A stretch of 64,000 nt of DNA from Pyrrhosoma nymphula (lineage: Eukaryota > Arthropoda > Insecta > Odonata > Coenagrionidae): contig OY754329.1 of the NCBI GenBank assembly GCA_963573305.1, forward strand, positions 66,709,084-66,773,083, read 5' to 3'. A program made the position numbers and the translations under genes. The notes beneath the pieces were generated by a model. It saw nothing but the letters and a program-made list of their open reading frames with translations, made no database searches and was not told where the DNA came from. The stretch's first letter is position 1; each line of letters starts with the position of its first letter. Of the stretch, positions 1-12,400 are shown piece after piece.

Positions 1-540
1 ATAATAATCCAACAATAGTATGTCATTCAGTCCTGGTAGGATTAAGATATTCTGATATCCCAAAACCGGGATATATCTATTTTTGAAGATACTAAAACCG
101 GAGTAAATCGGGACATTGTTAATAAAAAAATAGCTAACGATGAATAGTTATTTTATTCTTTGTTTTCAATTAAAAAAGAATTATAACATGCAGCATAGGC
201 GGCTTGTTCTGGCACCAAGCTTCATAAAACCAAGTTCGAATCTAGTCACTCATTAACTCGTGGCTTAACACTTTTAGGCCGCCACCAAAAATCCCTCTGG
301 TCTCCCCGTAAAAGCTTTCGAGGATGCGTGACTCATTTCATCGTGTGTTTTACATTTACACTTTTTTGCCATACATTTGTCGTTGCGCATCTGTCGCTTT
401 GAGCGATGAACAATGGACCTAAACGGAGTCATTTCAGGACATTTCGGTATCAAGCGGGAAAAATTTTGCCAACCGGGCAGGTTACCGGGACATACCATTC
501 AAACCGGAATTGTCGCGGTCAAACCGGGACGTTTGGTAAG
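1..540. repeat. Region with recurring ACCGGGA motif
   Basis: Short copies of ACCGGGA or a near match recur near 65, 95, 107, 473, 487, 511 and 524, far more often than expected in such AT-rich DNA. A tRNA B-box-like string (AGTTCGAATCTAGTC) lies at about 232-246. The open frame over 413-694 follows these repeats and matches no protein I know, so I read the stretch as decayed repeat DNA rather than a gene. Confidence 0.35.
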
Positions 541-641
541 ACTGCTCTACGAAAACAATAATTTAAATAAAGAATATCACTTCCAAGCACTCCTATTTAT
601 CTCATCCACTAATTCTAATCACCACGGTCCTGTTGATTCTT

Positions 642-649
642 GCCCACGA
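642..649 (+). repeat. Target-site duplication, left copy (hAT MITE)
   Basis: GCCCACGA, identical to 838-845, directly abuts the left terminus of the 650-837 element. Confidence 0.85.
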
Positions 650-837
650 CAGGCACGTAGCCAGAAATATGCTTCAGGGGAGGCTCAGCTCTAGTCTAGC
701 TCAGGAAGTCTAGCTCAGAGCTTGAGTGCCCCTTGGCTACTGGTCCCCTTTGTAAAAGGCAGTCGCCGCACGGAGAAAAATTTCGGGTGGAGCTGAAGCC
801 CCTAAAGCGCCCCCCCCCCCCTCTGGCTACGTGCCTG
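650..837. mobile_element. hAT-type MITE, 188 bp, with 8-bp target duplication
   Basis: The element begins CAGGCACGTAGCCAGA at 650 and ends with the inverse complement at 837. Inside the termini the arms continue as imperfect matches (CTTCAGGGG near 672; CTGAAGCCCCT near 793). The eight bases GCCCACGA stand immediately outside both ends, at 642-649 and 838-845, a perfect target-site duplication. A terminal CAG...CTG and an 8-bp duplication are hallmarks of hAT transposons. It has no coding capacity and would need transposase in trans. A C run of about 13 bases sits just inside the right end. Confidence 0.88.
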
Positions 838-845
838 GCCCACGA
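838..845 (+). repeat. Target-site duplication, right copy (hAT MITE)
   Basis: GCCCACGA, identical to 642-649, directly abuts the right terminus of the 650-837 element. Confidence 0.85.
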
Positions 846-897
846 TAGTCAAATATTTCAAGAAAACTTTCTATATCCATTGTACATAAAAATAAAC

Positions 898-957
898 ATT
901 CCTTTCGCATAGAATAAGGTTAAAAAAATTCCTTTAGCATAGAATAAGGTTAAAGGT
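898..957 (+). repeat. Tandem duplication, about 30 bp x 2
   Basis: The unit ATTCCTTTMGCATAGAATAA followed by GGTTAAA is repeated twice head to tail with one or two differences. Confidence 0.8.
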
Positions 958-1024
958 ATTGTCAAGCATTAAAATTCATCGGGTGTCACTCGTTATTGAA
1001 GAAAGTGTGGAATTTACGGTAAAT

Positions 1025-1195
1025 AAATACTCCGCCTGGCCTGAGATTCAAACCCAGATCTTCCTATTTCGTGCCGAGTGCTTTAAACGATTATTCGTCT
1101 AAGTTCAAAGTACAAGAGGACTCGGAATGATATAGAGGGATTTTGGTTCGAATTCTAGTGAAGATATTCGCAATATTTTCACTGTGTATTTAAGA
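1025..1195. repeat. Two abutting tRNA-related SINE remnants
   Basis: On the minus strand at about 1030-1095 a degenerate polymerase III B box (GGGTTTGAATCTCAGG) is preceded by a plausible A-box region. On the plus strand at about 1105-1190 a second one (TGGTTCGAATTCTAG) is followed by TTTTCACTGTG, the same string that follows the B box of the copy at 48905-49010. Neither folds into a complete tRNA, so these are read as decayed tRNA-derived SINEs in opposite orientation. Confidence 0.5.
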
Positions 1196-1199
1196 AAGG

Positions 1200-2960
1200 T
1201 TGAAAATAAATTCATAATCATGTATTCATAAGAACACTACGCCTTTTTGCAGTCTCCAACACACAAGCATAATAGCTTCTACTACATTTGGCATTTCCAT
1301 TAGAAATATATTTAAAGGTATTTCCCAAAATTAGTTTCATGTTGTTTAGCTTTCCTTATTTTTGCCTCCCTCCTTTACATCTAGCTTGGTGAAATTGACC
1401 TTTCAAGTGACCTTTTAGGTTCCTATTGGGAATTCCAACAATGGAAAATTACACCTAAAATAGAATTTATCCATCTCCTTGAAAAAAAAATATTTAAATT
1501 CGTCTTAAAATTGAAATTAATTCCCCGAAAATAGTGATTGCAAGTCTTCCGCATGAATTTCAAATATTTAAGTAAGGCAAATTTTGCCTGCGCAAAGAAA
1601 CTTTCACAGGATAAGAAATTAAAATGAGCGTCATCATTTTGAGACGTATATGAAAATTATAAAAAGATGTGTTTGAGTACGAAATTAAAGTGATTAGAAA
1701 AAGAATAGTCTCATATTCTGCATTAACAAGCACACTTTTACCTTTAACTGAAATGAAATGTGTAACCAGCTAACATTCAAATATTCCCGGTTAACCATAG
1801 GGCAAAATAACTTTAGCCCCAATAAAACTGTTACGAGGCCACAATTACTAATTATACCAATGGAATATTGATATAATAAGCACCCATATAATATACATGC
1901 AAAGCCAACCACAGTTTCGTAACAATAATTTAGTTTTACCAGCTAAATCAATGTTAACATACAGTAGCATTCAATTCATGAAAATTTTATTTATAACAAG
2001 CAGTCAAATTCGCTGGAGCCAAGCCTCAGGAAAATTTAAGGCTGCTAGGATTTGTAAAACAAGTAGCATACTCTATCTATATACCCTACAATATTTACTC
2101 ATCTCTCTAAAGTTTAAAGTAATCAAGAAAAGATGAATAAACTTATCAATTTAAGATAGTGACTTAAAAATAGCTTACTAAACGCAACTCCTTCACAAAA
2201 GTACAAAAAAAGGCTTTTAATAATATTTAAATAGTGAATTATTCGATAATCATTACGTAAAATTACCAACAGAGAGAGAGAAAGAGAGAAACTTACAACT
2301 AGGCCACTTTTTGAGCGAACAGGCCTTCTCACTAGTAACTGAATTCACGACATAAGTTTGACATTTTACAACATAATGTATATGAATTTGGATATACCGT
2401 CGGAGAGCCAATTCATGAGGCAAAAATATCTTTTTATGGCATAGTCGCACATAATGCCTTCACTCTCGACTGCCGCGCAATTCCACAATCTCACGACTTA
2501 AGCTGTTAATCGAATTACCACTCGAAATAAAATTCGCTTACTTGGTGGGAGCCAATCGAAAAGACCTATTGTCAACTGGGACACGCGCGCATTCCTCTTC
2601 AATTACGACTTGACTGTTGAGTGAGAGAAGATGGCAAGCTTACTTCAGAGAGAGGTGTCTTGAAAATACGAAGGAGTAGTAGTATAATGGTTGCGAAACA
2701 TGGAGGCAGTTGCCTGCGCGAAGTGTATTGTAAAGGAGAAGGAAGAATCATGTAGAAGGGTCGGCTGTGAATCAAAGGGAATGAGACCAAACACGTGATG
2801 CAGCGCTGCCAATATAACTGCATTAAACTTGAAAAGGCATGAAATTGTCAGCTGCGCGTTCTACGAAAAAAGTATGCAAAAAACTGGATCAAAATATATT
2901 GATTATTATGCACAACCCATCAGATAAGCCCATCTAAACAATTGCATTATGAACAATAGA
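1200..2960. other. AT-rich stretch, no gene seen
   Basis: Only short open frames without recognisable domains occur. A GA-rich microsatellite lies at 2270-2292. Around 2683-2730 the string GGTTGCGAAACATGGAGGCA resembles the start of the 14207/3150 repeat family. I see no splice-flanked exon or structured RNA that I could support. Confidence 0.5.
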
Positions 2961-3002
2961 CGACAAGAAAATTAATTTAATTAACATATTAAGGATTTTG
3001 AA

Positions 3003-3150
3003 GTTGGCAGCAAACGTTAGCGACCCTGGGAACCAAGTTAGCCAAACGCAGATACGACCTTACTCCCACCTGAGGAGCCAGTTCGCAGGGGATGGGCTCT
3101 TCCAGAAATAAGAATTTTTGCGCAACTGTAACCATGTTTTGCTGCCACTG
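3003..3150 (-). repeat. Short dispersed repeat, copy 1 (minus)
   Basis: Read on the minus strand, this stretch aligns along its length with 14207-14345: CAGTGGCAGCAAAACATGG, then AGTTGCGCA, then GAAGAGCCCATCCC, GAACTGGCTC, and TTGGTTCC before a GTCGC. The ends share GGCAGCAAA in inverted orientation (near 3011 and at 3140-3148), which suggests a small TIR element of about 147 bp. No clear target duplication was found. The open frames on both strands here are chance frames within the repeat. Confidence 0.55.
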
Positions 3151-3704
3151 AACGAAGGACGTGGGGACTGGGAAAAAGCGCAGCGTAACCATCTTAGGTT
3201 ACTCGAAGGGAAGTTTGAAGAAGTTCCACTTTTAACCCTAACTTTAACGATTTTTTTATTACCAAGAGCGCATTCTTTTTACATAGGTATTACCATTATA
3301 TACACATTGAAGGATACGGGAAGAATATGAGATCTGTTTTAAGTATTTTTAAAAATTGCTTTTAATATATGATTGTACCTTATTCGTCACACTTGGCGTG
3401 TGTAAATTAGTTGAGATAACTCAAGAGGTGTGTGCTAAATGCAGGACACCTAACGTTAGGGTTGAATTAAAAATAGCTTCATGCACCTGTATAAAACTAG
3501 TCAAATTTATGATAGTGTCATAAAATACTACCATCACTTACAATTTTTAAATGGAAGATGGTATTGAATGGGTGTAAAATCCAGCTGAAGGAGAAAATAG
3601 TAGCATTATGTCCATTCCAAACGATTAGCGTTTTAAGAATGAAAAAAAACTTATATAAGAAGGGAATTCTGCCAGAAAATTACACGGCAGTATTATGAAG
3701 TCAC

Positions 3705-3935
3705 TATCATTAATTGAAAATCAAAATATACAGTACCGTCTGCTTTATTTACAATTACGACACGTGTTTTGGTGTAATACATAGCGATCATCAGGTACAT
3801 CATCCCTTCCAGGGTGCTGGATATTGTACCTGATGATATACCTGATGTACCTATGTAATACTCTGAAACATGTTTTGTAATTGTAAATTAAGTGGGTTGC
3901 ACTATATTTGTTGATTATCATTTTCGAAAATGCTG
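3705..3935. repeat. Large imperfect fold-back (inverted repeat) element
   Basis: The left arm (about 3705-3802) and right arm (about 3827-3932) are imperfect reverse complements over roughly 100 bases. Shared blocks include TTTACAATTAC, ACATGTTT/ACGTGTTT, TATTACATAG and CATCAGGTACA. The centre holds two further CCTGATG-type repeats, so a long hairpin could form in single-stranded DNA or RNA. The ends of the arms carry the CATCAGG module also seen at 31628-31812. No coding frame is present. Confidence 0.75.
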
Positions 3936-3939
3936 CTAT

Positions 3940-4940
3940 ACTATATCTTGTCGGACACGGTTGACTTAAGGTGGCTGGTCAAATAAGTAGAAAAAAAATT
4001 GTTCGGCCATATTTCACCTCGTTACATCTGTTTTTATGGTGGTAATCCCCATACATGAAGTAACGAAAAAGATGCAAGAATTATATTTGAAATATTTTGC
4101 CTGTCTGAGGTCAGCGTAGGTGAGTCAAGCGTGGATGAGTATGAAGACGTACCGATGGACCCCTTGACGGACCCCCGGTCCCTTTATCCAATATGTTTTT
4201 CATGCTTTCTCCTCACTGGCGTCTTTCAGAAGCGAGAGCAATCTAGTTATGCTACGCCTTTTAACTGCTTTTTAATCCGCCCTACCCTCGAGAAAACTAT
4301 GCAGTTAAATATTTGAGGTCAATATGCTGAACACCAAAATCAACGTTATATTCTGATGTTCAAGGGGGAATTACAATGAGCGTTTTCTGACGGTGGCTTT
4401 CGCGGAGCTTGGTGATTTTAATATCGTTAAGAATCTATTACGATGCCGGACGTTGCTGACAAAGGACAATATGTGAACCTCGACAAAGTCTAACATTTCC
4501 GTAACGCTACGTTAAAGGCAGCCAACCACAAGAGTGCTTATTTCAATATTTACTAAATTGCATTTCCAGATAGTCTTTTCAGTTACTTTTTGATTTTTAA
4601 TTTCAACATATTTTGCCAACTTGGCTTATTTTTTTATTGTAAGTAGCGGTTTATTTATATTTTAATTTTTAAAATATGAAATTAAATATTTTAAAATACC
4701 ACTCAATAAATAAAACTCGCGTGAGTGTGAGTTTAAATTATTAAGTATTATTGTACTAAGTTTACCTTAGTTAAATATTTTTCATAATGGAACGCCACCA
4801 CTAAGGAAGGTCATTTCGCGTCGGTTTACCACTCCGTATACAAAATTGGTAAATGATTGGCACTGATACTCCCGTCAATTGTAATATGCACTCCTCTTTG
4901 ACTGGAGGACTACGGAAAACTGAACGCTACAGTCACGTCA
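3940..4940. other. AT-rich stretch, no gene seen
   Basis: The short frame at 4131-4316 starts at GTG and has no recognisable domain. Nothing else stands out. Confidence 0.5.
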
Positions 4941-4949
4941 GAAAACGTC

Positions 4950-5600
4950 TGTCGTAATCCCGCCCTCAATTCTAACTTGCATTCAGCACTTCAGAAGTGC
5001 GGCGTGCGTGTTTGAAGGAATACGAGGTGTTTGAAGGACGTGTAGACAGTGGGAGAAGAAGGATAGGATGGATCGTGTGCCCGGGGGTGGTGATGTACGC
5101 GAGAGTCGAAGCCGAGGACGTTAACGGTGGGGGGGGATAGAAGATGAAGAAGAAAAGTGGGTCCAGAGTCTGGGGCTGGGTAATGGGTGGGGGGAGGGAG
5201 GGGTTTGATACTCCCCGCTGCCGTCTACGGAAATTGAATTTCAGCGAGGGAGCAAGGAGAGAGCAGAGGGAAGTGGGCGCTTGGGTGAAAAATGCCCCCG
5301 GCCGTTAAAGCCGCTAGAAAATTCCCCCATTCGGCTCTCCAGCGGGGGAAGCAGGGCCTGGCTCCTCGCCCTCCTTCCACGCTGCAGATCGGCGCGGTGT
5401 GGGTCGAGGCGAAAAAGGTCTTTTCTTCCTCCTTACTGGAAGCGCCTTGGAGAGACGACTAGAACCACTTAAACTCCGCTTCGCTCTTCCTTCAAGAGAA
5501 CTTCACACATGCCCCTCCCCCTTTCAACCTTACCCTATTCGTCCGGAGGACCATTTCTCGCGTGCGGGAGGAATACGTGGTGCACCCCTTTCGTGAATGA
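4950..5600. other. GC/purine-rich island of unknown role
   Basis: Composition changes sharply from the AT-rich surroundings to G-rich runs (GGGGGGG near 5130, GGGGGGAGGGAGGGG near 5190) with many CpG dinucleotides. Two overlapping short frames (5281-5472, 5399-5596) start at TTG or ATG and resemble no known protein. A promoter or first exon of a gene outside the window, or an old repeat, would both fit; the sequence does not decide. Confidence 0.3.
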
Positions 5601-5639
5601 AGGCGGCAAAGGGTACCTATTCTCGCGAAAATATGCCTC

Positions 5640-8560
5640 GGCGAAGTTATCGCCCTACATTATTCATGTGCGCACATAAAAATCTATTTTTACATATACC
5701 TATCGGGTGATGAAAGCGGGAAAACTAAGTGAAAAAAATATAAGTAATTCTTTAGATACGCCGTTTTTAAGCGGTCGCAGATCTGAAAATTCTGGTTCAA
5801 CTCCGGTAACAATGGAAGAGTCTGGAGCTTCGAATTTATTTCAGATCCTCTATTCTCAGGTCATCTTTCTTTCGTACGATTACTCGCAAATTCTAAAACA
5901 AGGTAAAAAATACGAACTATATGTCAGTCAAAATAACTAAAAATCCTCAATTTTTTCTTTGGCTGTACGGAATTAAGCCTTTACGGTGAAACTCAAGTTA
6001 GAACGAGCATTGTAGAGATTCCTGATGAAGAGTTTGTCTCCAGTCGCAAAGGCTGATTTTTATTCTGCACCTAGTATACAAGATATAGAAGTATTAAAAC
6101 GTGGAATTACTTCTGTTGCATCACTCGAAGTTTAATAGGTTAACAGATAGGTACTCAAACTAAATAGGCAAATATTTCAATAGGATGTAATATACTAATT
6201 TAAATGAAAATCTTAGAACGATTTGGGCAAAATCTGGTACCTATTAAAATCATATACCAGAACTAACAAAACCTGAAACAGTACCACATACTTATATACA
6301 ATACAACAATAAATATAAGACGAAAATATATCATACTTCTGCTGTAAATGAGGATTATCTCAGAAAATAACGTTACCATGGAGAACATAGGTTCCTAGTA
6401 AAACAGTTCAGAAGATTTAGAGTATCGAAGATCCTATCCGTTATTTCTTGCCTCAATTATGATTTGATTTTGGTAACAAGTATGAATTTCTTTCTTGAAG
6501 GGATTCCATATCATGTTATTTTACCAAGAAGGGTACTAAACCATGATGAAAGGCCTTAGTGTTTTGATTTATAGAGAACTATCCTGAGAGGTTTTAATTA
6601 GTTCCTCTAGAACTTTGCCGTTTCATAATTTTAAAATGACAAATAAATATGCATATATTTTATAAGTAATCGTAAGCTTAAACTTTTTTCCATAAAAAAT
6701 CACAGCTTTAAATGCTATTAGGAAGGATACGTCAGTATAATTGGAAAAAAACATCAAACACGGGTCCAAATTTTAGAATTGCGTATCAAGCCTGATATCG
6801 TAATAAATAATGAAATATCTGCAATATTTTGACAAAGATCTGTCACTTTTCATCAATACCGTTTACTCTAGGCCTCCAAATGTACGAAAAAAGGATTTAT
6901 TGACGTATAATTCTGCGAGAAGATAATTTAAATTTAATGCCTATAAAATTAATAATGGATATTTTTGACATGACACATTTCATTGCCATTCTCTACTCCA
7001 GATGCAGAACTTTTTAATACACGCTTTTTTTTAATTTCTTCTTTTAAATACTCTTCTTTTCTGGCTGACCGGATTCTCCGACTCTTATATCTTATTGCTT
7101 ATACTTCTGGCCAAAAACCAAAACACCGAGGAAATAAGAAATAATGATTTATGATACCTACATATTATATTAAAGGACCACGGAAATCACGTAAATGAGA
7201 AATTGCGCATAAATTTAAGTAAATTAAGTTGTCAACTTAGTTTCCTTCGCGACTCCGATAGGGATGATTACATTCAATTTCCACTTTAGCAAGCGTATTC
7301 AATGTTGTGCTTGAGATAAAATCTCTTAGTAAATTAAAGTAACTTCTGGGCTCACTAAAAATGATGGACGGACAAAAATAATTATTTAAATTTAAACTTG
7401 AAACATTTTTCCTTTTCTCGCGACTTATTTTAATATTAAAATAGCACATAATGGAACATATCTTTTATAGAAAGGGTAACCTGATTGTTTTTTAAATTGA
7501 ATGAAGGTTGAATTGAAGGCTCAGTGCATTTGCTAAAAAATTAATTCATTCATTCATTAAGGCTGACAGTACTAACGCATAAGTAGACTAATTTTCAGAA
7601 CGGAAATTCGCATTGTTTTCTTGGAGGAGCAGGCTTAATTCTCATCGGTCTTTTCTATCGTTTTCTAGTCTATCCTTTGCACGGAAGACGTCCCTGAGTA
7701 TCCTTGGTCTGATGGAGATATTGCTTTTGGTGAAATTATCGGGAAGAAGACTATAGGATTGAAATTTTACAAAATAGATTGGGCTGTTCTGATTGACTGA
7801 CAGTTTTATTCATGGAAATAAATCAAGAGGCATTTCACTTTTATCTGCTCCAACACCGCACTTTATGAACCGACTCCACTGCAAGATGACCTTTTATAGT
7901 TCGCATTCAGTCTACCTCTTGTCTTGTCACTCACTTGGTCCCCTCCCCCCAAGTAACTTATTCCGCATTACTCCGTCGAATACTTTCTGGGAAACAACGA
8001 AACTAAAAAAACACACACATCTGATTCATTTCGCCTCAAAGGCATTACAGCACTTTAGAAAAACAAAATTATATCTATCAAGAAGTTGAGAGTAATATAG
8101 ATAAATAAAAACAAAAAACTTACCAACGATGAAGATGCACCATTTTCACTATATCGTGGGGACGTTTTCATCCTAAAATAAAAAAAATGTAATTAAGTTA
8201 TTTTTTTGTGATTGCCTTGCGTATGCATTCAAATGCAAAAATGATCAACTCCATGCCGTATGAAGGTAATGGTTAACTTTCCAGAGGAAAAGAGGGTGCC
8301 TCCAACAGAAATTTCTTTGCATAATGGTTTTATGTAGAAAATGCGAAATAACATTAACAAGATGTTCTATTTCTTTCAATACAAATAACAGCTGGCAATG
8401 ATAATAACCGGCGGTGATGCGGATGAATCAAAAGCAAGAGTTGAAGTGGGAAAAATGATAGTTGAAATATAATTATTAAACATTGAAATTGAAAAATTGA
8501 TAGTGGAGTGAAGGAAATATCAATTATAAAAATTAACCAATATAGACAACCGCATGCTAC
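5640..8560. other. AT-rich stretch, no gene seen
   Basis: Short open frames (for example 5707-5940 and 7793-8089) lack recognisable domains and splice context. A short ATTC tandem run lies at 7542-7559. No TIR, tRNA-like or LINE signal was found. Confidence 0.5.
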
Positions 8561-8589
8561 GCTTTTCTGATATAAATTCTGTCAGAGGA

Positions 8590-9212
8590 CGAGAAATGCC
8601 ATATGAGAATACTCGACTGCGTGGAGGAAACTGTGAAGAAACATAATTTTAGGATTACTGTAAGTTAAATAAAATAATGGGTAGCGGAAGAAATCAAGAA
8701 GACAGAGTCATCATCAAAGTTGAACAGCAAAGCCTTTCGCAAGTGGAAAAATTTTGCCATTTGGTAAGTCAAGTATAACCAGCGATGAAAAAAGTAATAA
8801 ATGTATTGCAAGCAAAATAGGCTTAGAAGTACTGAAGCACTATTGCCCAGTGCATATGTAATTTGAAAAAAAGCATTCTTAGTAGCGATTTTATTGCGTA
8901 AATGTGTTGGGGGCGATGATATAAAAGGCCTTTCATCTCGAGATTCAATAAATATTTTCAGCGTCGTTGTTTTATTTAAACAATAAAATCGAAAAAGTAG
9001 ATTTTTCCAAAATAAACCTAGCTACTAAACTACAAAATATACTATACTAAAACATATATTTAGATCATGCTCTAACATGAGAGTAAAACATGGACAACAA
9101 CAGCTGAAGAGCACAAGAGATTGGAAACAATGAACATGTGGTGCTACCGAAAAATTATTAAGATCAAATGGACGGAGAAAATACAGCAAACAAGATATGA
9201 AGAACTTTGAAA
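8590..9212 (+). pseudogene. Decayed LINE reverse transcriptase, C-terminal part
   Basis: The best preserved stretch is 9081-9209, a 43-codon frame ending at TGA 9210-9212. It carries the LINE C-terminal signature E-x-K-T-W-T, then A-E-E-x-x-R-L-E-T, M-W-C-Y-R-K-I-I-K-I and K-W-T-E-K. Upstream, at about 8690-8840, peptides resembling the region just before this signature (a VEKFCHL-like block and an ASKIGLE-like block) appear in shifted frames. In intact LINEs this segment lies between the palm/thumb of the reverse transcriptase and the C terminus. Many frameshifts and stops show that the copy is dead. It differs from the intact LINE at 28062-31383 and probably belongs to another family. Confidence 0.7.
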
Positions 9213-9564
9213 GGAAGACTTATTTACAAATGAAATGGTTAGCTGGTCGGAAATGGGTGTGAAGAGTTATATCAAACCAATCTATTGATTTTTACTACTA
9301 ATAACAATGGATTTCTACTGAGGAGAGCTATATTAATGCGTTTTTTTTTCATTAATATCGTGACGATCATCTGATTAATATGAAGCAATCAAGATGTAGC
9401 CACTCAGGGACCTGAATTATAGCTTTTTGCTCTTAAGCACAAACAAACATGTATAAATACCCATCACGCCATTCCCTTCCGGTGTAGGTACATTCAAAAA
9501 AATTCACTGTGTTAGGTCTGTCAAGCTGTCACTGCTTAAATAATTTTCTCATTATTGCCCAATT

Positions 9565-9740
9565 TTTTAAAACCTCTTTTGCTTCAATTACGCTCACGCA
9601 TTGCTTCATACACACCCATTCTTAAGACTTCTTTTACTCCTTCTCTTAACAGTATCTTCCACCACAGTCACCAATGACTTTTTCGGTCTAACCCTTCCTC
9701 TCACAACATTTACTCCACTATCATTCGAGAGAATGCATGA
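9565..9740 (-). pseudogene. LINE C-terminal tail remnant
   Basis: Minus-strand frames contain RGRVRPKKSLVTVVEDTVKR, matching the basic tail that ends many LINE polyproteins. The fragment at 45330-45528 has the same layout (RGRLRKPWLSVVEETLKRR) and shares nucleotide blocks around its TTGCTTCATA string. The longer frames on either strand here (9601-9840, 9606-9809) extend beyond the homologous part and are not taken as genes. Confidence 0.55.
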
Positions 9741-9849
9741 TAATAAAATGAAGCAAACCAAGTCGAAGCCCGACGAAGCCGGCAGCATAGCACGGCGAAA
9801 CTGTCGCATAATATTAAATAATTTAATCGCAGAACCTTAATATCATAAC

Positions 9850-11690
9850 AATGGTATAATTGGCACTATATAACATGCACCAATTTTTCTTGTTTTTGTG
9901 TCTCAAGGTTTTTCATGGCTATTTTAAATTTATTGTCCTTGAAAAATTCAAAGGTTAACAAGTTTTTATTTGCTAAATATTTATTTTAAGTTATTTAGAA
10001 CACCCTGTTTTTTTATATGTTGTGTTTTTTAGCTCTGAGGGAGTCAATACATTTGAAAGAACTTTGGAAATGCGTGCTCGAGTTGATTTATTAAATATTG
10101 GCCAATAATTCATTGAAAAATCCCTTAATTATGATGTTCGTGGTCAATAATGAAGAGGTTTTTGTCAATCATTAGGACGGAGGAGAACTATTAGGTATGT
10201 GGCACCTATGCTAAAATGTAAATCTATGGGCAGCCTGAAAGAGATCGTTTCCGGTCACACCAGCAGTCTAGATGGAATTTGAGTCTCAAGGGCTCCTAAT
10301 CCCTTCAATGCATTGGTCATTGGTATTTACGTTCAAATTTGACAGTTGTTGAAGAAAAATTATTGGACAAAATGCGAAGCAATAATAATATTTAGTTCGA
10401 ATATATTCGAATTACATTTAATGATGATTTATATTGTACCATGTTTTTAAGAATAATAAAAAATCCGACGCGTCAGGCGTTCTGGAGGTTCGTCCCAACG
10501 GCCGTCAATCTCGCCGACCGTCCCTCGAGGACCGTGCTAGCATAATTATATGCTTATGTAGGCCATATTGGCCGGCCTCTAGTATATGTATATGCGCACG
10601 GGTACGAGACCGAAACGGTTGAGTTGGATTTTGGTGACTGCTAGGACGAGCGCCCAGTATAAGCGATAATAATATTTATATTTTGGAGTGCTTGCAACAG
10701 ACTCCTACGATCAAGGAACAGCGTTACCTCCAGTCCGGGCTCTAACCGAGTATTGGAAAAGAAGTAAGCATAGAATTTTGAGCAAAATAGTTATTAAAAG
10801 ACAGATTTTGCGTGTGTCAATTCCCCCAATTTTCTAACCTAATTTTTCCCGATCACCAACAATTTTCGCTAAAAATTCATTAATTGTTACCAAAGTTTCA
10901 ACCCCTCAACCAAGGTGTGTCATTCTCAGGTAAACACTGCAACAAATAAAAGGTTAAACGTATATACCCGATCCAAGTGGATGTGAAGGGGAAAACTCTA
11001 CTATAGCGTCCACAGACCTTTTGTTCCTTTAACCTTAATTATCACCCACCAACCCTCACTATCCCCTCCACAAATACCTCCTCCTTCTGACGATTTAAGA
11101 AAATTAGAGTGAAATATATATATTTGGTGCTTATCTCCAACCTTAATTGATTCCGCATCCGTATGCCTGAAATGCCTTTTTCTTTAAATTAGCAACGTCG
11201 GCTACTTTTTCCTCTTTATATTTTCTGTGTCAGTCGCAAATCTGAAAGAACCACTGGACGTAAGCACATCAACAGCATCGTTGCAATCCCAAGTGATCGT
11301 AGGATAATGATCAAGTATATTTACTATTTTCCAAAGATGAAGGCATTTTTATTTTAACTTCACTAAAATCGAAGGTTACTGTAATCTGCAGTCCAAGATA
11401 AGTAGAAAAAGTTATAAACTATATCAAATTGAACCTAAACTAAAAGTAAAAATACAGTTTGTATATCGTGGACATTACTCGATTAAAATGCGCTGAAAGT
11501 TCTAAGACCAAGTCACTTCTCTCTCTCGGTTTATTTAAGAAAATGGACCCTTTGGGTAATCTGAGGAAATTCTGACTCGTAGCAGACACAAATCTCCAAT
11601 TACAGCTATCGCGAATAAGGATTTCCTCGTACCTATGACGTAAAGATTTACATAATCTAAGGATTCGAAAACGTAAAGTCCATCCTGATT
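9850..11690. other. No gene seen; GC-richer patch at 10460-10660
   Basis: The patch at 10460-10660 has more CpG than its surroundings and includes short inverted strings (GGCCATATTGGCC at about 10561). The rest is AT-rich without recognisable coding or repeat signals. Confidence 0.4.
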
Positions 11691-11739
11691 TAGTTTCTGA
11701 CCTAGAAAGTGAGAAAAATATCCGGAGAAATAACCTTGC

Positions 11740-12080
11740 ATCATGAATGTAAGGAAACTCTCTTCGTTTCTCTACAGGACCTCCAGCCTTCATATTCTTC
11801 CCCCTTCTTTCTCCCTTCACCCCGTAACGGCACCTTACATCTCACCTACCCCCTCAGAGCAGCCAACCACCAACGGAGTCGTATCACGTCATCAAATTTC
11901 ACGACGGCGCGGCGTCGCGTCGAATCCCAAAGAGGCTGTGGGCGTACGTCGAAGAAGACGACTCTTATCCGCTGCGAGACGGTTATTGAAAAGGGAAGAT
12001 GCTTTCATGGGGGAGGGAGGGGAGGGTGGCTTCCACAAGTCAGAGGGATGAATGTGCTACCGTAAGCCGCGGGTCCATGC
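11740..12080. other. GC-rich island with overlapping short frames
   Basis: Two overlapping plus-strand frames (11709-12065 and 11743-12051) cover this block. Both are rich in Ser, Pro and Arg and have no recognisable domain, as expected from base composition alone. A first exon or promoter is possible but unsupported. Confidence 0.25.
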
Positions 12081-12177
12081 GTCAGCCGTCTCACGGCCGA
12101 TGAATCAAGCTTGGGTGGATCACGCACCAAAGAATCGGGTTGATGCGGTGGCTAGACGATTAGCTTCAAATTCCAAG

Positions 12178-12400
12178 TAGTAGTATTTTTGTTTAACGTG
12201 CTTCGACGGCTAAGGTCATTTCGCACATACTGTCAGCCACGTGCTGACAAGGGCAACAGCACTCGGAGGAATAGGAGGATCACCCCTCCAAACTCGAGCC
12301 GAGCCTAACGATGCTTAACTTCAGAGACTGATCAGGAACCGGTGTTTCTATCGTCGCAGGGCGTTTTCCTTCCAATTCCATGGGCAAGGGGTTTGAATCC
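12178..12400 (+). repeat. Dispersed repeat, copy 1 (TTTAACGTGCTTCGACG family)
   Basis: Aligns with 51172-51360 on the same strand. Shared blocks are TTTAACGTGCTTCGACG, AAGGTCATTTCGCACA, GGGCA(A/G)CAGCAC, AATAGGAGGATCAC, GCCGAGCC and CAGGAACCGG(T/A)GTTTC. Both copies are preceded by a short A/T trinucleotide run. There is no coding frame. It may be a SINE or the non-coding part of a larger element. Confidence 0.75.
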
